DNA from: JAGLON01 sp041394985
Lineage (GTDB): Bacteria; Zixibacteria; MSB-5A5; GN15; JAAZOE01
Length of the DNA: 64,000 nt
Direction of reading: 5' to 3'
Assembly: GCA_041394985.1 (NCBI GenBank)
Contig: JAWLBI010000001.1
Span: 1,364,001 to 1,428,000, forward strand
The notes under the pieces: generated by a model
Seen by the model: the letters and a program-made list of their open reading frames with translations, nothing else
What the model was told of the DNA's origin: nothing
Database searches by the model: none
Program-made: the position numbers and the translations under genes
Shown here: piece by piece, positions 9,642 through 18,235 of the stretch
Position numbering within the stretch: the stretch's first letter is position 1
Layout of the letters: every line of letters begins with the position of its first letter

Positions 9642-10610
9642 TTACTTCTTTAATTCGAAATTATCCAAATACAACTCGAATGGTGTTCGCGTGTCTTTGG
9701 CGAAGAGGCTGAAGGCCGAGATAAATGTCATATCCATTTCCCGGTCGGCAGGAGCCCGGCGAATATCCTCAAGCGGTATATCTATCCTATTCAGGCCCGG
9801 AACGATTGTGAAAAAACGATTGAAGCGGTCATTAAATACGCCCTTGTGGTGCACATCCTCGATGCGCATATAGAGTCGTATAGCAGTATCAGCCGGGGAG
9901 AATACCTGATAAGAAAAATGATTATACGGCGACCAGTTCGGCAGCGGCTCTTTGAAGTAAAACTCGGGATACTGAGCCGGCCTCAGCGTAATGCGTACAC
10001 AAGTCTCGTTTGATTCAGTCGAATCGAAGTATTGATTCGGGACGAATTCGATATCAGCCGAGTGCATTCTGATGAACAGACGGTCAATGCCGGATTCAAA
10101 CCCGCAAATAAGCGGCGCTTTGGCGCTCCTATAGACGTATCCACCCAGCCAGGCAATGACCGGAGACATCCCGGCGAGCAAAACAATCAAAACGGAAAGA
10201 ATCAGAGCAGTTTTCTTTAACGCGCTCTTCCGCAATCCGGGAAAACTCTTTTTATCGAATAATGCGACGACGCCCAAAAAGACGAATGCCCCGATGACAT
10301 CGCGGACGATATCCCAGAAATCTGCATCGCGAGGCGTGAACCATTGAATGAATTCGGTGATGAATCCGAAACCGCCGGTGAGGATAAACGAGATTCCAAA
10401 GTGAACCAATGGATGAGGAAACCGCTCGCCCAAAAGTGCCCTCGATAAATACAATAACACGACTGCCATGACACCGAAAAGCGGAATATGTCCGGCATTA
10501 CCGATTTCCCGCCAGAGCATCGTATGACCCGGTAGTTCGACGCCATACAGGACAATCACCGTGATAATCGCCACGATCAGCGAAATGATGATAATACGCG
10601 CGTGTTTCAT
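9642..10610 (-). CDS. VanZ-like membrane protein with C-terminal soluble domain
   Basis: A 322-residue protein whose first ~120 residues carry four membrane segments and the VanZ-like pattern (GNAGHIPLFGVMAVVLLYL, then FITEFIQWFTPRDADFWDIVRDVIGAF). VanZ-family proteins occur in glycopeptide resistance and in many cell-envelope loci, but their chemistry is unclear. After a fifth hydrophobic segment (about 135-155) comes an outer domain of ~165 residues (CGFESGIDRLFIRM...) that resembles a beta-sandwich carbohydrate-binding fold; that assignment is inference. The gene converges on the beta-helix gene with only 9 bp between stops. Confidence 0.7.
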   Translation of the reverse strand: MKHARIIIISLIVAIITVIVLYGVELPGHTMLWREIGNAGHIPLFGVMAVVLLYLSRALLGERFPHPLVHFGISFILTGGFGFITEFIQWFTPRDADFWDIVRDVIGAFVFLGVVALFDKKSFPGLRKSALKKTALILSVLIVLLAGMSPVIAWLGGYVYRSAKAPLICGFESGIDRLFIRMHSADIEFVPNQYFDSTESNETCVRITLRPAQYPEFYFKEPLPNWSPYNHFSYQVFSPADTAIRLYMRIEDVHHKGVFNDRFNRFFTIVPGLNRIDIPLEDIRRAPADREMDMTFISAFSLFAKDTRTPFELYLDNFELKK

Positions 10611-10670
10611 TATCCTTATTACCGGAAATATCAGGTTTGGTTCAAGAAAAAACTGTTTTCGGGATTGGCG

Positions 10671-11765
10671 CTACTGGTGAGCGGCAAAGGCCGAATCGGC
10701 CTCGACTATCTTGACGATTTCCTTGAACATTCCTTCTGCGACGATTTGCGCGCCCTTAGTCGAAAAATGATGATGGTCTCCGAAATACTCATTCGTTTTC
10801 GGAAGCAGCGGGGCGATATCGACGATTGGAACATCCATCTCCTGACCCAGATCGAGGACAATCTTCCGCGCCTCGACATCCATCTCAAGCAGGCACTCCT
10901 CGGTGCACTGCGGATGCAGATTCAGCCAGTTGGTCATATTGATGCGGTCGAATTCGTTCTTCTCATCGGAAATGCTGTTCGTCTTCGTCGCCAGGATGAT
11001 TGTGGACCCTGCGCCGCGAATCGTATTGATGACACCGATCAGGTGACGGCGATACAATTCTAACCGCTCCGGCGGCGGCGTCTGCCACTGCCAGCCCGGG
11101 CCGTGAGATTTGACGATCTTGTCCATCTCCCAATTCTTATACGCCAGTTGCCAGCCGCGCGGAAGGAACCCCTTGAGCGCGATTCTAACCTTCCCCTTGA
11201 GTCGCGACTCGAACACGGGCAGAGGCGGCGCAGGGCGAGTGAAAATCGTATCGGTGGGGACTTCATCGTTGAAATAGAAATCCGGCGCGGGGTAATAGGC
11301 GATAATATCCGGATCGAATTGCTTGATCCAAACATCGAAATAATGTGCGATACGCGGCGGTGACATGCCAGGACAGGCAGCATTCTGCACCTCAAAACGA
11401 CCGGGGTACTTCTCGTTGAGCATTTCGCGAAGCTGTGATGGATAATCTTTGTCGGCCTCCTCAAACAGACCGAAGGTCGCCGAGGCGCCTACGCAGATTA
11501 CTCGCAGCACGCTGTCCGGTTTGGTCGTGGCCAGCTCCGGGCCGCGGAAGCCGAGGCTGTTGATTTCCCATTTCTGGTATTTTGCATTGGGGCGGTTATG
11601 CCAGCCGTATTCGTCCGAAACACGCAGCATATCCTCGGAGTAAATACTCCAGAACGGTGCATCCCAATTGATGTAGTCGTCGGTGCGAGCCGCCAGTTCG
11701 AGGACGATGAGAGCAATAATTCCCAGTCCGATGAGCTTCACAATGTTTTTCAATATCTTTGCCAT
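10671..11765 (-). CDS. SGNH/GDSL-like membrane-anchored protein (second copy)
   Basis: This 364-residue protein is a paralogue of the SGNH protein at 4153-5268. Both share an N-terminal anchor followed by 'ELAARTDDYINWDAPFWSIYS', the nucleophile block (VGASATFG, serine in GAS) and a C-terminal Asp-His pair (DHHHFSTKGAQIVAEGM). It lies 15 bp downstream of the MBOAT gene at 11781-13199, in the same order as the first pair. The two copies are diverged, which suggests an old duplication and possibly different acyl acceptors. Confidence 0.8.
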   Translation of the reverse strand: MAKILKNIVKLIGLGIIALIVLELAARTDDYINWDAPFWSIYSEDMLRVSDEYGWHNRPNAKYQKWEINSLGFRGPELATTKPDSVLRVICVGASATFGLFEEADKDYPSQLREMLNEKYPGRFEVQNAACPGMSPPRIAHYFDVWIKQFDPDIIAYYPAPDFYFNDEVPTDTIFTRPAPPLPVFESRLKGKVRIALKGFLPRGWQLAYKNWEMDKIVKSHGPGWQWQTPPPERLELYRRHLIGVINTIRGAGSTIILATKTNSISDEKNEFDRINMTNWLNLHPQCTEECLLEMDVEARKIVLDLGQEMDVPIVDIAPLLPKTNEYFGDHHHFSTKGAQIVAEGMFKEIVKIVEADSAFAAHQ

Positions 11766-11780
11766 ATTCGTCCGTGAATC

Positions 11781-13199
11781 CTAAAACTGGAAATAGATGA
11801 AACTTTGAGCCGAGGCGCCGTGGAAGGCGATTAAATATACGAAAATCGAATATACGATTGTCCTCACCCATGAAGGGATTCGCCCAATCTTTTCCCATTG
11901 ATCCTGCGACAGCTGATACTGGATGAATTCATACACCGTCAACGGAAGGGCATACCAGACGAGCGGCATGAGAAGCGACGGCTCGACGGCCCCTTTCATC
12001 GTGAAGATATTCCCCCAGAGCTGCCACATATGCGGAATCGAATGCGTCCGGAAGATAATCAGACCGACCGTTATCAGGTGGAACATCATGAACATTTTGA
12101 ATAGTCGCCTGAGGATTTCCGGCGTATGATCCTGAATGAACGTATGAACATCCCAGAACGGTTTACACAACCGATGTACAATCAGTAAAATACCTTCCCA
12201 CGCGCCCCAGAGGACGAAATTCCAACCCGCGCCGTGCCAGAGACCGCCAAGGACCATAGTCAAACCGAGGTTTCGATATGTTTTCATTTCACCGCCACGG
12301 TTGCCGCCGAGCGAGATATACAGGTAGTCTCTGAGCCAGGATGAAAGACTGATATGCCAGCGTTGCCAGCGCTCCACCGGGTTGACCGCAACGTACGGGT
12401 GGTTGAAGTTAACCATCAGTTCGATGCCCATACACTTGGCGCAGCCTCGGGCGATGTCGGAATATCCCGAAAAGTCACAGTAAACCTGGATCGCGAACAT
12501 CCAGCCGCCGCAGAGGACTTCGAAACCGGACGGGTCCGAGGCGCGGAAAATTCGATCGACGAAGGGGCCGAGATTATCGGCCACAAAAACTTTTTTGAAC
12601 AGGCCGAGCAGAATCAGGTGAAGGCCTTCATAAAACTGGGCTTTGTCGAACGTCCGCTTGTTCAAAATACGCGGGAGCAGGTCCTTGGCGCGCTCGATCG
12701 GTCCGGCGACAAGCTGCGGGAAGAACGAGACGTATAAGGCGAAATCCCAGAATTGTCGGGTCGGCTCCATTTTGCCGCGGTAGACATCAATCGTATAGCT
12801 CATCGTTTGGAAGGTATAGAACGAGATACCGACCGGCAAAATAATGTGCAGATACAGCGGATCAACGGTCATACCCATAGTCGTCAGGACATCGGCGAAT
12901 GAATCGGCAAAGAAATTATAGTACTTGAAAAAGCCTAAAATTCCCAGGTTCGTGCAGATACTGACCCACAGCCAGCGTTTCTTGAATTTTTCGGAGTCCG
13001 TTTCCTGTATTTTCAGGCCGGTGATGTAATCGATAATCGTGGAAATCGCGATGAGAGACAAAAACCGCCAGTCCCAATAGCCGTAAAAAAAGTAGCTGGC
13101 GATCAGGAGCATGAAATTCTGGGCTCTGAACGGAAGCATCCAGTACAGGATTAAAACTATCGGCAGAAACAGCGCAAACGCAAATGAATTAAAGAGCAT
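11781..13199 (-). CDS. MBOAT family O-acyltransferase (second copy)
   Basis: A 472-residue polytopic protein, close paralogue of the one at 2685-4124 (both begin MLFNSF.FA.F.PIVL.LYW). It keeps the family signature WQRWHISLSSWLRDYLYISL and the GGLWHGAGWNFVLWG motif, whose histidine falls at about residue 322. Role as for the first copy: membrane transfer of an acyl group to a secreted glycan together with the SGNH partner. No glycosyltransferase adjoins this pair. Confidence 0.92.
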   Translation of the reverse strand: MLFNSFAFALFLPIVLILYWMLPFRAQNFMLLIASYFFYGYWDWRFLSLIAISTIIDYITGLKIQETDSEKFKKRWLWVSICTNLGILGFFKYYNFFADSFADVLTTMGMTVDPLYLHIILPVGISFYTFQTMSYTIDVYRGKMEPTRQFWDFALYVSFFPQLVAGPIERAKDLLPRILNKRTFDKAQFYEGLHLILLGLFKKVFVADNLGPFVDRIFRASDPSGFEVLCGGWMFAIQVYCDFSGYSDIARGCAKCMGIELMVNFNHPYVAVNPVERWQRWHISLSSWLRDYLYISLGGNRGGEMKTYRNLGLTMVLGGLWHGAGWNFVLWGAWEGILLIVHRLCKPFWDVHTFIQDHTPEILRRLFKMFMMFHLITVGLIIFRTHSIPHMWQLWGNIFTMKGAVEPSLLMPLVWYALPLTVYEFIQYQLSQDQWEKIGRIPSWVRTIVYSIFVYLIAFHGASAQSFIYFQF

Positions 13200-13412
13200 C
13201 CAAGTCCTCGCCCGAGCCCGGTTCGGTTGTCAATTTCTGTGGTATCCGGTAATTATCTCTTATCTTTAGAGTTATCGGCAAATAATCCGATAACGTCATA
13301 CATCCGTTCCCTCGAGTCAAGTTTTTTTCCTGCAAAAACTCAGGGGGATTAGGGTTTAGATTATTACATGCAATACGCGGATGGATATATTTAGTTGGGA
13401 ATATATCAAGTC

Positions 13413-13435
13413 TCCCCGGGATAATTTCCCGGGGA
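13413..13435 (-). terminator. Possible hairpin terminator of the dockerin-type gene
   Basis: A perfect 9-bp GC-rich inverted repeat (TCCCCGGGA / TCCCGGGGA) with a 5-nt loop lies 13 bp past the stop of the minus-strand gene at 13448. The minus-strand tail after it (GACTTGATATATT) is only moderately T-rich, so Rho-independent termination is plausible but not certain. Confidence 0.45.
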
Positions 13436-13447
13436 AAGAAGAGGGTT

Positions 13448-14056
13448 TTAATCGCCGCAAATCGGCGGTGGACCGAAGATATGAATATAGTTGATCATGT
13501 ACTTCAAATCGCCGATTTCCACATATCCATTGCCATTCAGGTCGGCCGCAGCCAGCGGCTGAGGCGCCGGTCCTTGCTTGAATATGAAGCGAATCAGGTA
13601 CACCTCGTCGCCGACATTAATTCGACCGTCACCGTCGACATCGCCGCAAATGTATTCTGATAATTCTCCGGTGACCGAATAAGACAGCGCGGACCAATTG
13701 CCGGCGTCATCAACGGCTTTCATCGCGAAATAATAATTTTGGATATTGTCGATTCCATAGACGAACATCGCCTGGAAACAGCCGCCGGGAACCGGTTTGG
13801 GCTCATTAGACAACTGATGGGCGACTTTCCAGGTATCTCCGGTAATCGGTTCCGGCCAATAGCGAATATCATATGCCTTGGCAGTACCGAATCGTCTTCC
13901 ATCATCGCCGGGAGCGAGCCAGCGCAGCATGATGCCGGGGCCGGTATCGTAATTATTGACGGGAATAGGGTCGGGAGTTTCATCATCGGCCGAACAGACG
14001 ACCGCGAATCCTATACACAGATAGGCCAGAAAGAGAAGAGTTTTGTTTTTCATCAT
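13448..14056 (-). CDS. Secreted fibronectin III + dockerin-type protein
   Basis: I start the gene at the tandem ATG at 14056/14053, because this gives a clean signal peptide (MMKNKTLLFLAYLCIGFAVVCSA). The longer in-frame reading from 14272 would place 72 unlikely residues ahead of it. The mature part has an FN3-like domain (IMLRWLAPGDDGRRFGTAKAYDIRY ... YYFAMKAVDDAGNWSAL), then a dockerin type I module with two Ca-binding repeats (CGDVDGDGRINVGDEVYL and ADLNGNGYVEIGDLKYM). Similar 'GDVDGDG' tails are frequent in secreted proteins of Zixibacteria-like genomes. In those it may mediate attachment, but no cohesin is seen here. Confidence 0.75.
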   Translation of the reverse strand: MMKNKTLLFLAYLCIGFAVVCSADDETPDPIPVNNYDTGPGIMLRWLAPGDDGRRFGTAKAYDIRYWPEPITGDTWKVAHQLSNEPKPVPGGCFQAMFVYGIDNIQNYYFAMKAVDDAGNWSALSYSVTGELSEYICGDVDGDGRINVGDEVYLIRFIFKQGPAPQPLAAADLNGNGYVEIGDLKYMINYIHIFGPPPICGD

Positions 14057-14634
14057 CCAATGACTGGCGGTACAAAAATGTGTAGAATCAGCCACCAATA
14101 AAAGGTGAGGCGGCGGCGTCATCGGTTCCAGTTTTCGTACCCGAGCAGTAACAGCACGGAGTAAAGGCTCGAGGTATTTTCGTCCCTTGCGCGGTCCCAT
14201 CGCGCATTGCTTAGTTATACACGATTTGTAAAAATCCGACAAGCTAAAATTATTGTTTTTCGCCGGAATCATTAAAAATTAATGGGCCGACATTTCCACA
14301 ATGCGCAACGCTTTGCGCTACGACGTTAGGCCAGGAGTTTTTCGTAGATTGCGACAATGTGATCCCGCAACGGTGCGATTTCGAGATTTTGCATTTTCGA
14401 TTTTTATTTCTGTTTCGTTGACAGACCGATAATTAGCACGAGTCAGTGCGAGCCCTTCATGGGGCGTCGCAATCTCAGGAAATATACGACAAGCACTTTC
14501 AATAGATATATTGCTGAACCCTATGGCTCTGCCATGGGAAACTTATTATAGTACCGATTGGCCATATTGGATCTTGGGGGAGAAGGCTACCGAGATCTCT
14601 TGCCGGCTTAGGCCGGCGAGGCCTAAAAAGATAC
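14057..14634. other. Gene-poor stretch before the tRNA
   Basis: No convincing gene is seen in these ~580 bp. It should contain the promoter of the dockerin-type gene (minus strand). A small GC-rich inverted repeat (TTAGGCC / GGCCTAA near 14608-14626) is present just before the tRNA promoter; its role is unknown. Confidence 0.4.
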
Positions 14635-14662
14635 TTGACAGTTGGCGGGAAAGTATTAAATT
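14635..14662 (+). promoter_or_regulatory. Sigma-70-type promoter of tRNA-Met
   Basis: TTGACA (14635-14640), a 16-bp spacer and TAAATT (14657-14662) place a start site near 14669, about 11 bp before the mature tRNA 5' end. Confidence 0.65.
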
Positions 14663-14679
14663 AGGGCCTGATTTGGAAT

Positions 14680-14753
14680 GGCGGAGTAGCTCAGTTGGTT
14701 AGAGCAGCGGAATCATAATCCGCGTGTCCGGGGTTCGAGTCCCTGCTCCGCTA
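14680..14753 (+). tRNA. tRNA-Met (CAT anticodon)
   Basis: A complete cloverleaf can be drawn. The acceptor stem is GGCGGAG/CTCCGCT (first pair G-U, as in many bacterial elongator Met tRNAs). The D arm is GCTC...GAGC, and the anticodon stem GCGGA/TCCGC has loop ATCATAA with CAT at 14714-14716. The T arm is CGGGG-TTCGAGT-CCCTG, with discriminator A at 14753. CCA is not encoded. A CAT anticodon could also belong to a lysidine-modified tRNA-Ile, but the GGCGGAGTAGCTCAG start favours elongator Met. Its 3' end is the integration site of the island that follows. Confidence 0.93.
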
Positions 14754-14765
14754 TTTTTTATTGCG
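14738..14765 (+). repeat. attL: 28-bp core copy A (tRNA 3' end)
   Basis: The 28 bases from AGTCCCTGCTCCGCTA through TTTTTTATTGCG are repeated without mismatch at 32104-32131 and 40817-40844. They begin in the T-loop of tRNA-Met and run 12 bp past it, as expected for a tyrosine-integrase attachment core. To the right, copy A and the middle copy stay nearly identical for about 30 bp more (TAAATCCTTACTTGACAAT). Confidence 0.9.
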
Positions 14766-14837
14766 AAAAACTAAATCCTTACTTGACAATAAATTACACT
14801 CCCATTAAATTAGAGGCACACCTCGAATTTACTTCTT

Positions 14838-14857
14838 GTGCCCATTTTGTGCCCAAA
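14838..14857 (+). repeat. Paired TTGTGCCCA repeats (candidate integrase arm sites, left)
   Basis: TTGTGCCCA occurs at 14838-14846 and 14849-14857, an 11-bp period, between attL and the integrase start. A matching pair (TTGTGACCA, TTGTGTCCA, same 11-bp period and orientation) lies at 40655-40674 near the right end. Nothing similar is seen beside the middle att copy. Role as arm-type sites is inferred. Confidence 0.55.
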
Positions 14858-14890
14858 TTTCCTTAGGCTTCTTTACTGGAGGATAGCTTC

Positions 14891-15985
14891 GTGGGCAGAT
14901 TATATAAGCGAGGCAAAACCTATTATATCGATGTTCGAGCCAATGGCAAGCGCCTCCGTAAGAAAGTAGGGACTTCCAAAAAATTGGCGGAGATGGTTCT
15001 CAAGGATCTGGAAGGTAAAATTGTCAGGGACGAGTATGATTTCAGTAAACTGGATGCTCCCCTGGATGAGCTGTTCGAAGCCTTTCTGGAGTTCTCTGAG
15101 ACCAACCACGCGCCTTCAACGACCAGGCGCTACTGGGATGCCATCAGGAATTTCCAGATCTTTCTGGCCCTAGAATTTCCCGAAGTCAAAAAGATCTCTC
15201 AACTCAATCATGCCATATTTGAGAAATATAAAAAATACCGAAGAGATGTGAATCCCAGCGAATTAGATGTACCGGAGAACTTCCCCTATCACATCCCGAG
15301 GAATTGTCTTAAGGGAAAGGCAAAAACAATCAACTATGAAGTTAAAACTTTGCGGTCAGTTTTAAATTTTGGGATAAAGCAAGGGATGTGTAAGGATAAT
15401 CCTGCGAAGGATGTGAAGACCCTCAAAGTCAATGACTCTTTACTGCCGAGATTCCTGACATTCGAGGAAGCGGAGAAATTCCTAAATAATTGCGAGGAAG
15501 AATACTTTCCCGTATTCTTCACATTCTTGAATACCGGCCTTCGTTTGGGAGAGTTGCTGAACCTTCAGTGGCTTGACATAGACTTTAATCGAAGAAAACT
15601 TATTGTGCGTAAGAAAACATTCTGGGTGCCCAAGACAGGGGAGAGGGAGATTCCTCTGAATGATGGAATGATGAATTTGTTGAAGAAAATGAAAACAAAG
15701 AATCAGAAGAGGAAGGATTTCGTTTTCCCATATCCATACAGAGAATCGTTAGGCAAGAGGCTGAGAAAAGCACTAAGACAGACGGCCGCGAAATCTGGGA
15801 TAGATGATTTCACGCGCATCCATAGCCTCAGGCATACATTTGCCAGCCACCTCGTGATGAGAGGTGTCGATTTGCCTACGGTCCAAAAATTGTTGGGGCA
15901 TTCTGATATACAGACTACCATGATTTATTCCCACCTCGCACCTGATCATTTGTCCGATGCGGTAAATAAACTCGCCTTAAAGTGA
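14891..15985 (+). CDS. Tyrosine site-specific integrase of the island
   Basis: A 364-residue phage-type integrase starting at GTG 14891, preceded by GGAGG 8 bp upstream. The N-terminal arm-binding segment (MGRLYKRGKTYYIDVRANGKRLRKKVG) is followed by a SAM-like core-binding domain (about 60-160) and the catalytic domain. The catalytic domain has Arg in NTGLRLGELLNL, a beta-hairpin Lys (RKKTFWVPKTGE), H-x-x-R in HSLRHTFASHL, His in LLGHSDIQTT and the nucleophile Tyr in MIYSHL. It should catalyse recombination between the tRNA-Met attB and the element's attP. Its position beside the tRNA, reading away from it, is the standard arrangement. Confidence 0.95.
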   Translation: MGRLYKRGKTYYIDVRANGKRLRKKVGTSKKLAEMVLKDLEGKIVRDEYDFSKLDAPLDELFEAFLEFSETNHAPSTTRRYWDAIRNFQIFLALEFPEVKKISQLNHAIFEKYKKYRRDVNPSELDVPENFPYHIPRNCLKGKAKTINYEVKTLRSVLNFGIKQGMCKDNPAKDVKTLKVNDSLLPRFLTFEEAEKFLNNCEEEYFPVFFTFLNTGLRLGELLNLQWLDIDFNRRKLIVRKKTFWVPKTGEREIPLNDGMMNLLKKMKTKNQKRKDFVFPYPYRESLGKRLRKALRQTAAKSGIDDFTRIHSLRHTFASHLVMRGVDLPTVQKLLGHSDIQTTMIYSHLAPDHLSDAVNKLALK

Positions 15986-15987
15986 TT

Positions 15988-16206
15988 TCACCTTAGTAAT
16001 TTGTCGATATCGATCTTCCTGGTTTTTCTTCCCTTGGATTTTCGCTTATCCAACCACTCAAGAATATCGGATTCGTGGAATCGTAAGGCTCCTCCAGCTT
16101 TGACATGCGGGATAAAATCAATGTGTGTCCATTTGTAAATTGTTGACAACTGGACACCAATCAATTCCGCGACCTCATTTGGTTTAAGAAGTTTCTTCAT
16201 CGTCAT
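15988..16206 (-). CDS. Excisionase-like helix-turn-helix protein
   Basis: The small 72-residue protein has the MerR/excisionase-type winged helix: LLKPNEVAELIGVQLSTIYKWTHIDFIPHVKAGGALRFHESDILEWLDKR. Such proteins bend DNA at att sites and steer integrases towards excision, or repress integrase genes. It overlaps the end of the second recombinase gene by 23 bp, so it is translated with it, and it converges on the integrase with 2 bp between stops. Start could be ATG 16206 or 16200. Confidence 0.8.
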   Translation of the reverse strand: MTMKKLLKPNEVAELIGVQLSTIYKWTHIDFIPHVKAGGALRFHESDILEWLDKRKSKGRKTRKIDIDKLLR

Positions 16207-17230
16207 CTTCTTTGAAGCTCATTTTGGTAATGATCTCGGACTGACTATACCAATCGAGTTTTCCATAGGTCGTTAGTGTAGTGCCGATATTCTCATGGCC
16301 GAAATTCTGACTCAGGGCTTTAATTTGCTCGGCATTTTTACAATACTTCATCGCGTGGTGAATGGCGCCATGGCGAAATGCGTGAGGTTTGAAATATTCT
16401 AACCCTGCCTTGTATGTATGCCTTTGAAGTATTGTTCTAATACTGTTTGAAGAATGCCAAAAGGCCGGTACAATATCATCTGATACAAACGCTATTGAAT
16501 CACCCTTTTGTTCAAGTTTGCTTTGGGGGAAAAGGGGATCTTTTGGCAAGAATCCACGCTCCCTTTCCAGATAATCATACCAACTTGTTACATAGCCAAT
16601 GAGCACATTATCAAACGGCAGTAATCTTGAGAGAATTGTTTTTCCAAACTTGGTATCGACACCCTTCTGTGGATCCTGGGATATCTCTAAGGTTGACCGA
16701 TTAAAACAGATGAGTGGAAGACTACATATTGCTGAGTATCGCATACCCGAAAGAAATAGGAATGAGATCAATGCCCTGTCTCTATTGTGAATAGGATTTC
16801 TAATTTCAATAGAATCAGCCAGCTTTCGGACATAGGCAAGAGTAGGAAATCTTGTCAACACAGGAGATGTCGCGGCCCTCACTGTTTTGCGATCCAGCGT
16901 GAGGTATGAAATAGAATCCAGTGATATTTTTGACTTAAAACCTGTCTGGCCGGATAGCCATGTGAAAAAGGCCTTCAGGTTCCGAATGTGATGATAAATC
17001 GTTGTGACCGATACAGGTTTTCTCTTATATTTTCTTGCATTGATCCACTCTTTGAATGTGGTTGCCCTTTTGGGGTTGAACAGGCCAAAGTCCTCTCTTG
17101 ATGTAAACTCTTCGTATAGAAGAATTGATTTTTCGATTTTACATATAGTGGCTTTGGCCAATCCTTCGGCTTCTCTCATGCGATGAAAATATCGCCGCTT
17201 GATTTTCTCATTTTTGATATTAACTTTCAT
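16184..17230 (-). CDS. Second tyrosine recombinase
   Basis: The 348-residue protein has an N-terminal SAM-like core-binding domain (ATICKIEKSILLYEEF ... YHHIRNLKAFFTWLSG) and a catalytic domain with Arg in LSGMRYSAICSL, H-x-x-R in PHAFRHGAIHHAM, His in FGHENIGTTL and Tyr in TTYGKL. It is only distantly similar to the integrase at 14891 and has no arm-binding N-terminus. It sits in an operon with the HTH/zinc-ribbon gene upstream and the excisionase-like gene downstream. It may invert or resolve a site inside the island, or be an integrase from an earlier element. Confidence 0.85.
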   Translation of the reverse strand: MKVNIKNEKIKRRYFHRMREAEGLAKATICKIEKSILLYEEFTSREDFGLFNPKRATTFKEWINARKYKRKPVSVTTIYHHIRNLKAFFTWLSGQTGFKSKISLDSISYLTLDRKTVRAATSPVLTRFPTLAYVRKLADSIEIRNPIHNRDRALISFLFLSGMRYSAICSLPLICFNRSTLEISQDPQKGVDTKFGKTILSRLLPFDNVLIGYVTSWYDYLERERGFLPKDPLFPQSKLEQKGDSIAFVSDDIVPAFWHSSNSIRTILQRHTYKAGLEYFKPHAFRHGAIHHAMKYCKNAEQIKALSQNFGHENIGTTLTTYGKLDWYSQSEIITKMSFKEDDDEETS

Positions 17231-17343
17231 TGCGAACGCTCCTTAAAGCTTAGTTTTAGGAGAAATGTACGGTGCCAGCGGATTTGATTTTGTAGCGCAT
17301 TGTTCACTTTTTTGAAATCGCGATTTCGTTTTCATCTTAATTT

Positions 17344-17838
17344 TCATTTTTTTGTTGTGACGAATCCTGAATTGAAGAAAGTAAGTTGGTCCCCCTCTAA
17401 ACCTTTCTCGACTTTCTTTGAATCCTGTTCAAATTGCAATTCATGGAGTTTTCTGGATGAAGTAAATCTGTGCATTAAATTGCCACAATGAGGGCATTCG
17501 CCCTTAATGATTGTCAGGAAGTTACCTTGACTGAATTGTTTATCCGTCTTGATGATTTGTAAAGAACCGGCTTTGGGTGGAGAACCGGTTTTACATTTAA
17601 TGCAGTAAATCTCATTCTCTCTCAAGGGGCATTTATGTATTACCCGCCTTTTCACAAGAAATGATTTGATGTCCTTGCCCAGAAACAATAATGGTCTTTC
17701 ACCGGGATTAATCGGGACAAGGCCACTTCGAGACCAATTCCGAATAGTCTCATTACACACATTGAATAAATCAACGATTTCATTCACACTATAGCTTCGA
17801 TTGCCTCTAATTAATCCTAAATTGTATTTTTTGCCCAT
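17344..17838 (-). CDS. HTH + zinc-ribbon DNA-binding protein
   Basis: The 164-residue protein begins with a MerR/excisionase-like helix-turn-helix (YSVNEIVDLFNVCNETIRNWSRSGLVPI, then PLLFLGKDIKSFL). A zinc-ribbon-like region follows, with cysteines in two knuckles (CIKC about residue 78-81 and CPHCG about 113-117). It starts the small recombinase operon and most likely regulates it or acts as an accessory factor at recombination sites. I do not recognise a named family. Confidence 0.65.
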   Translation of the reverse strand: MGKKYNLGLIRGNRSYSVNEIVDLFNVCNETIRNWSRSGLVPINPGERPLLFLGKDIKSFLVKRRVIHKCPLRENEIYCIKCKTGSPPKAGSLQIIKTDKQFSQGNFLTIIKGECPHCGNLMHRFTSSRKLHELQFEQDSKKVEKGLEGDQLTFFNSGFVTTKK

Positions 17839-18235
17839 TCTATTCCCCTATATAAGTTTGCAATAGGGGAGAGTGCGATGCGTGCCGTTCTGTTCTCTTA
17901 ATTCTGTGTTCCGTCATGCCTTTGATTCCTAGTTTTAGGTTGTCTGTTGTGAATTATCTTTCCAAAGACCTATCGCATAATGCATGCCAAAAGTATTTAC
18001 TGTCGCATAGTGCGTTGTATCGCATTAGGATAAGTTGAATAGTAAGAACCGCGCCATATTGTGAATTCAGGAATTACAGGGGAGTGCAAAGAAAATTACA
18101 GGAAAAACAGCCCTTTAAAATATTTTTAGGCCATTCAAATCAGAAAAGACACGGGATTTTTGCCGTTTTATTACTTTTTTGCGAATCGAATAATAAAAAG
18201 TGCACTTCAAGAAGGAAATTCTGAGTTGATTTTGC
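17839..18235 (-). promoter_or_regulatory. Upstream region of recombinase operon with TCGCAT repeats
   Basis: No gene is seen in this ~400-bp AT-rich region. Three copies of TCGCAT with similar tails occur at 17973 (TCGCATAATGC), 18003 (TCGCATAGTGC) and 18020 (TCGCATTAGGA). They lie 135-180 bp upstream of the HTH/zinc-ribbon start, so they may be binding sites for one of the local DNA-binding proteins. Confidence 0.35.

Noticed and set aside
14511..14702. 63-codon frame running into tRNA-Met
   Set aside because: It overlaps the tRNA and its promoter and encodes nothing recognisable.
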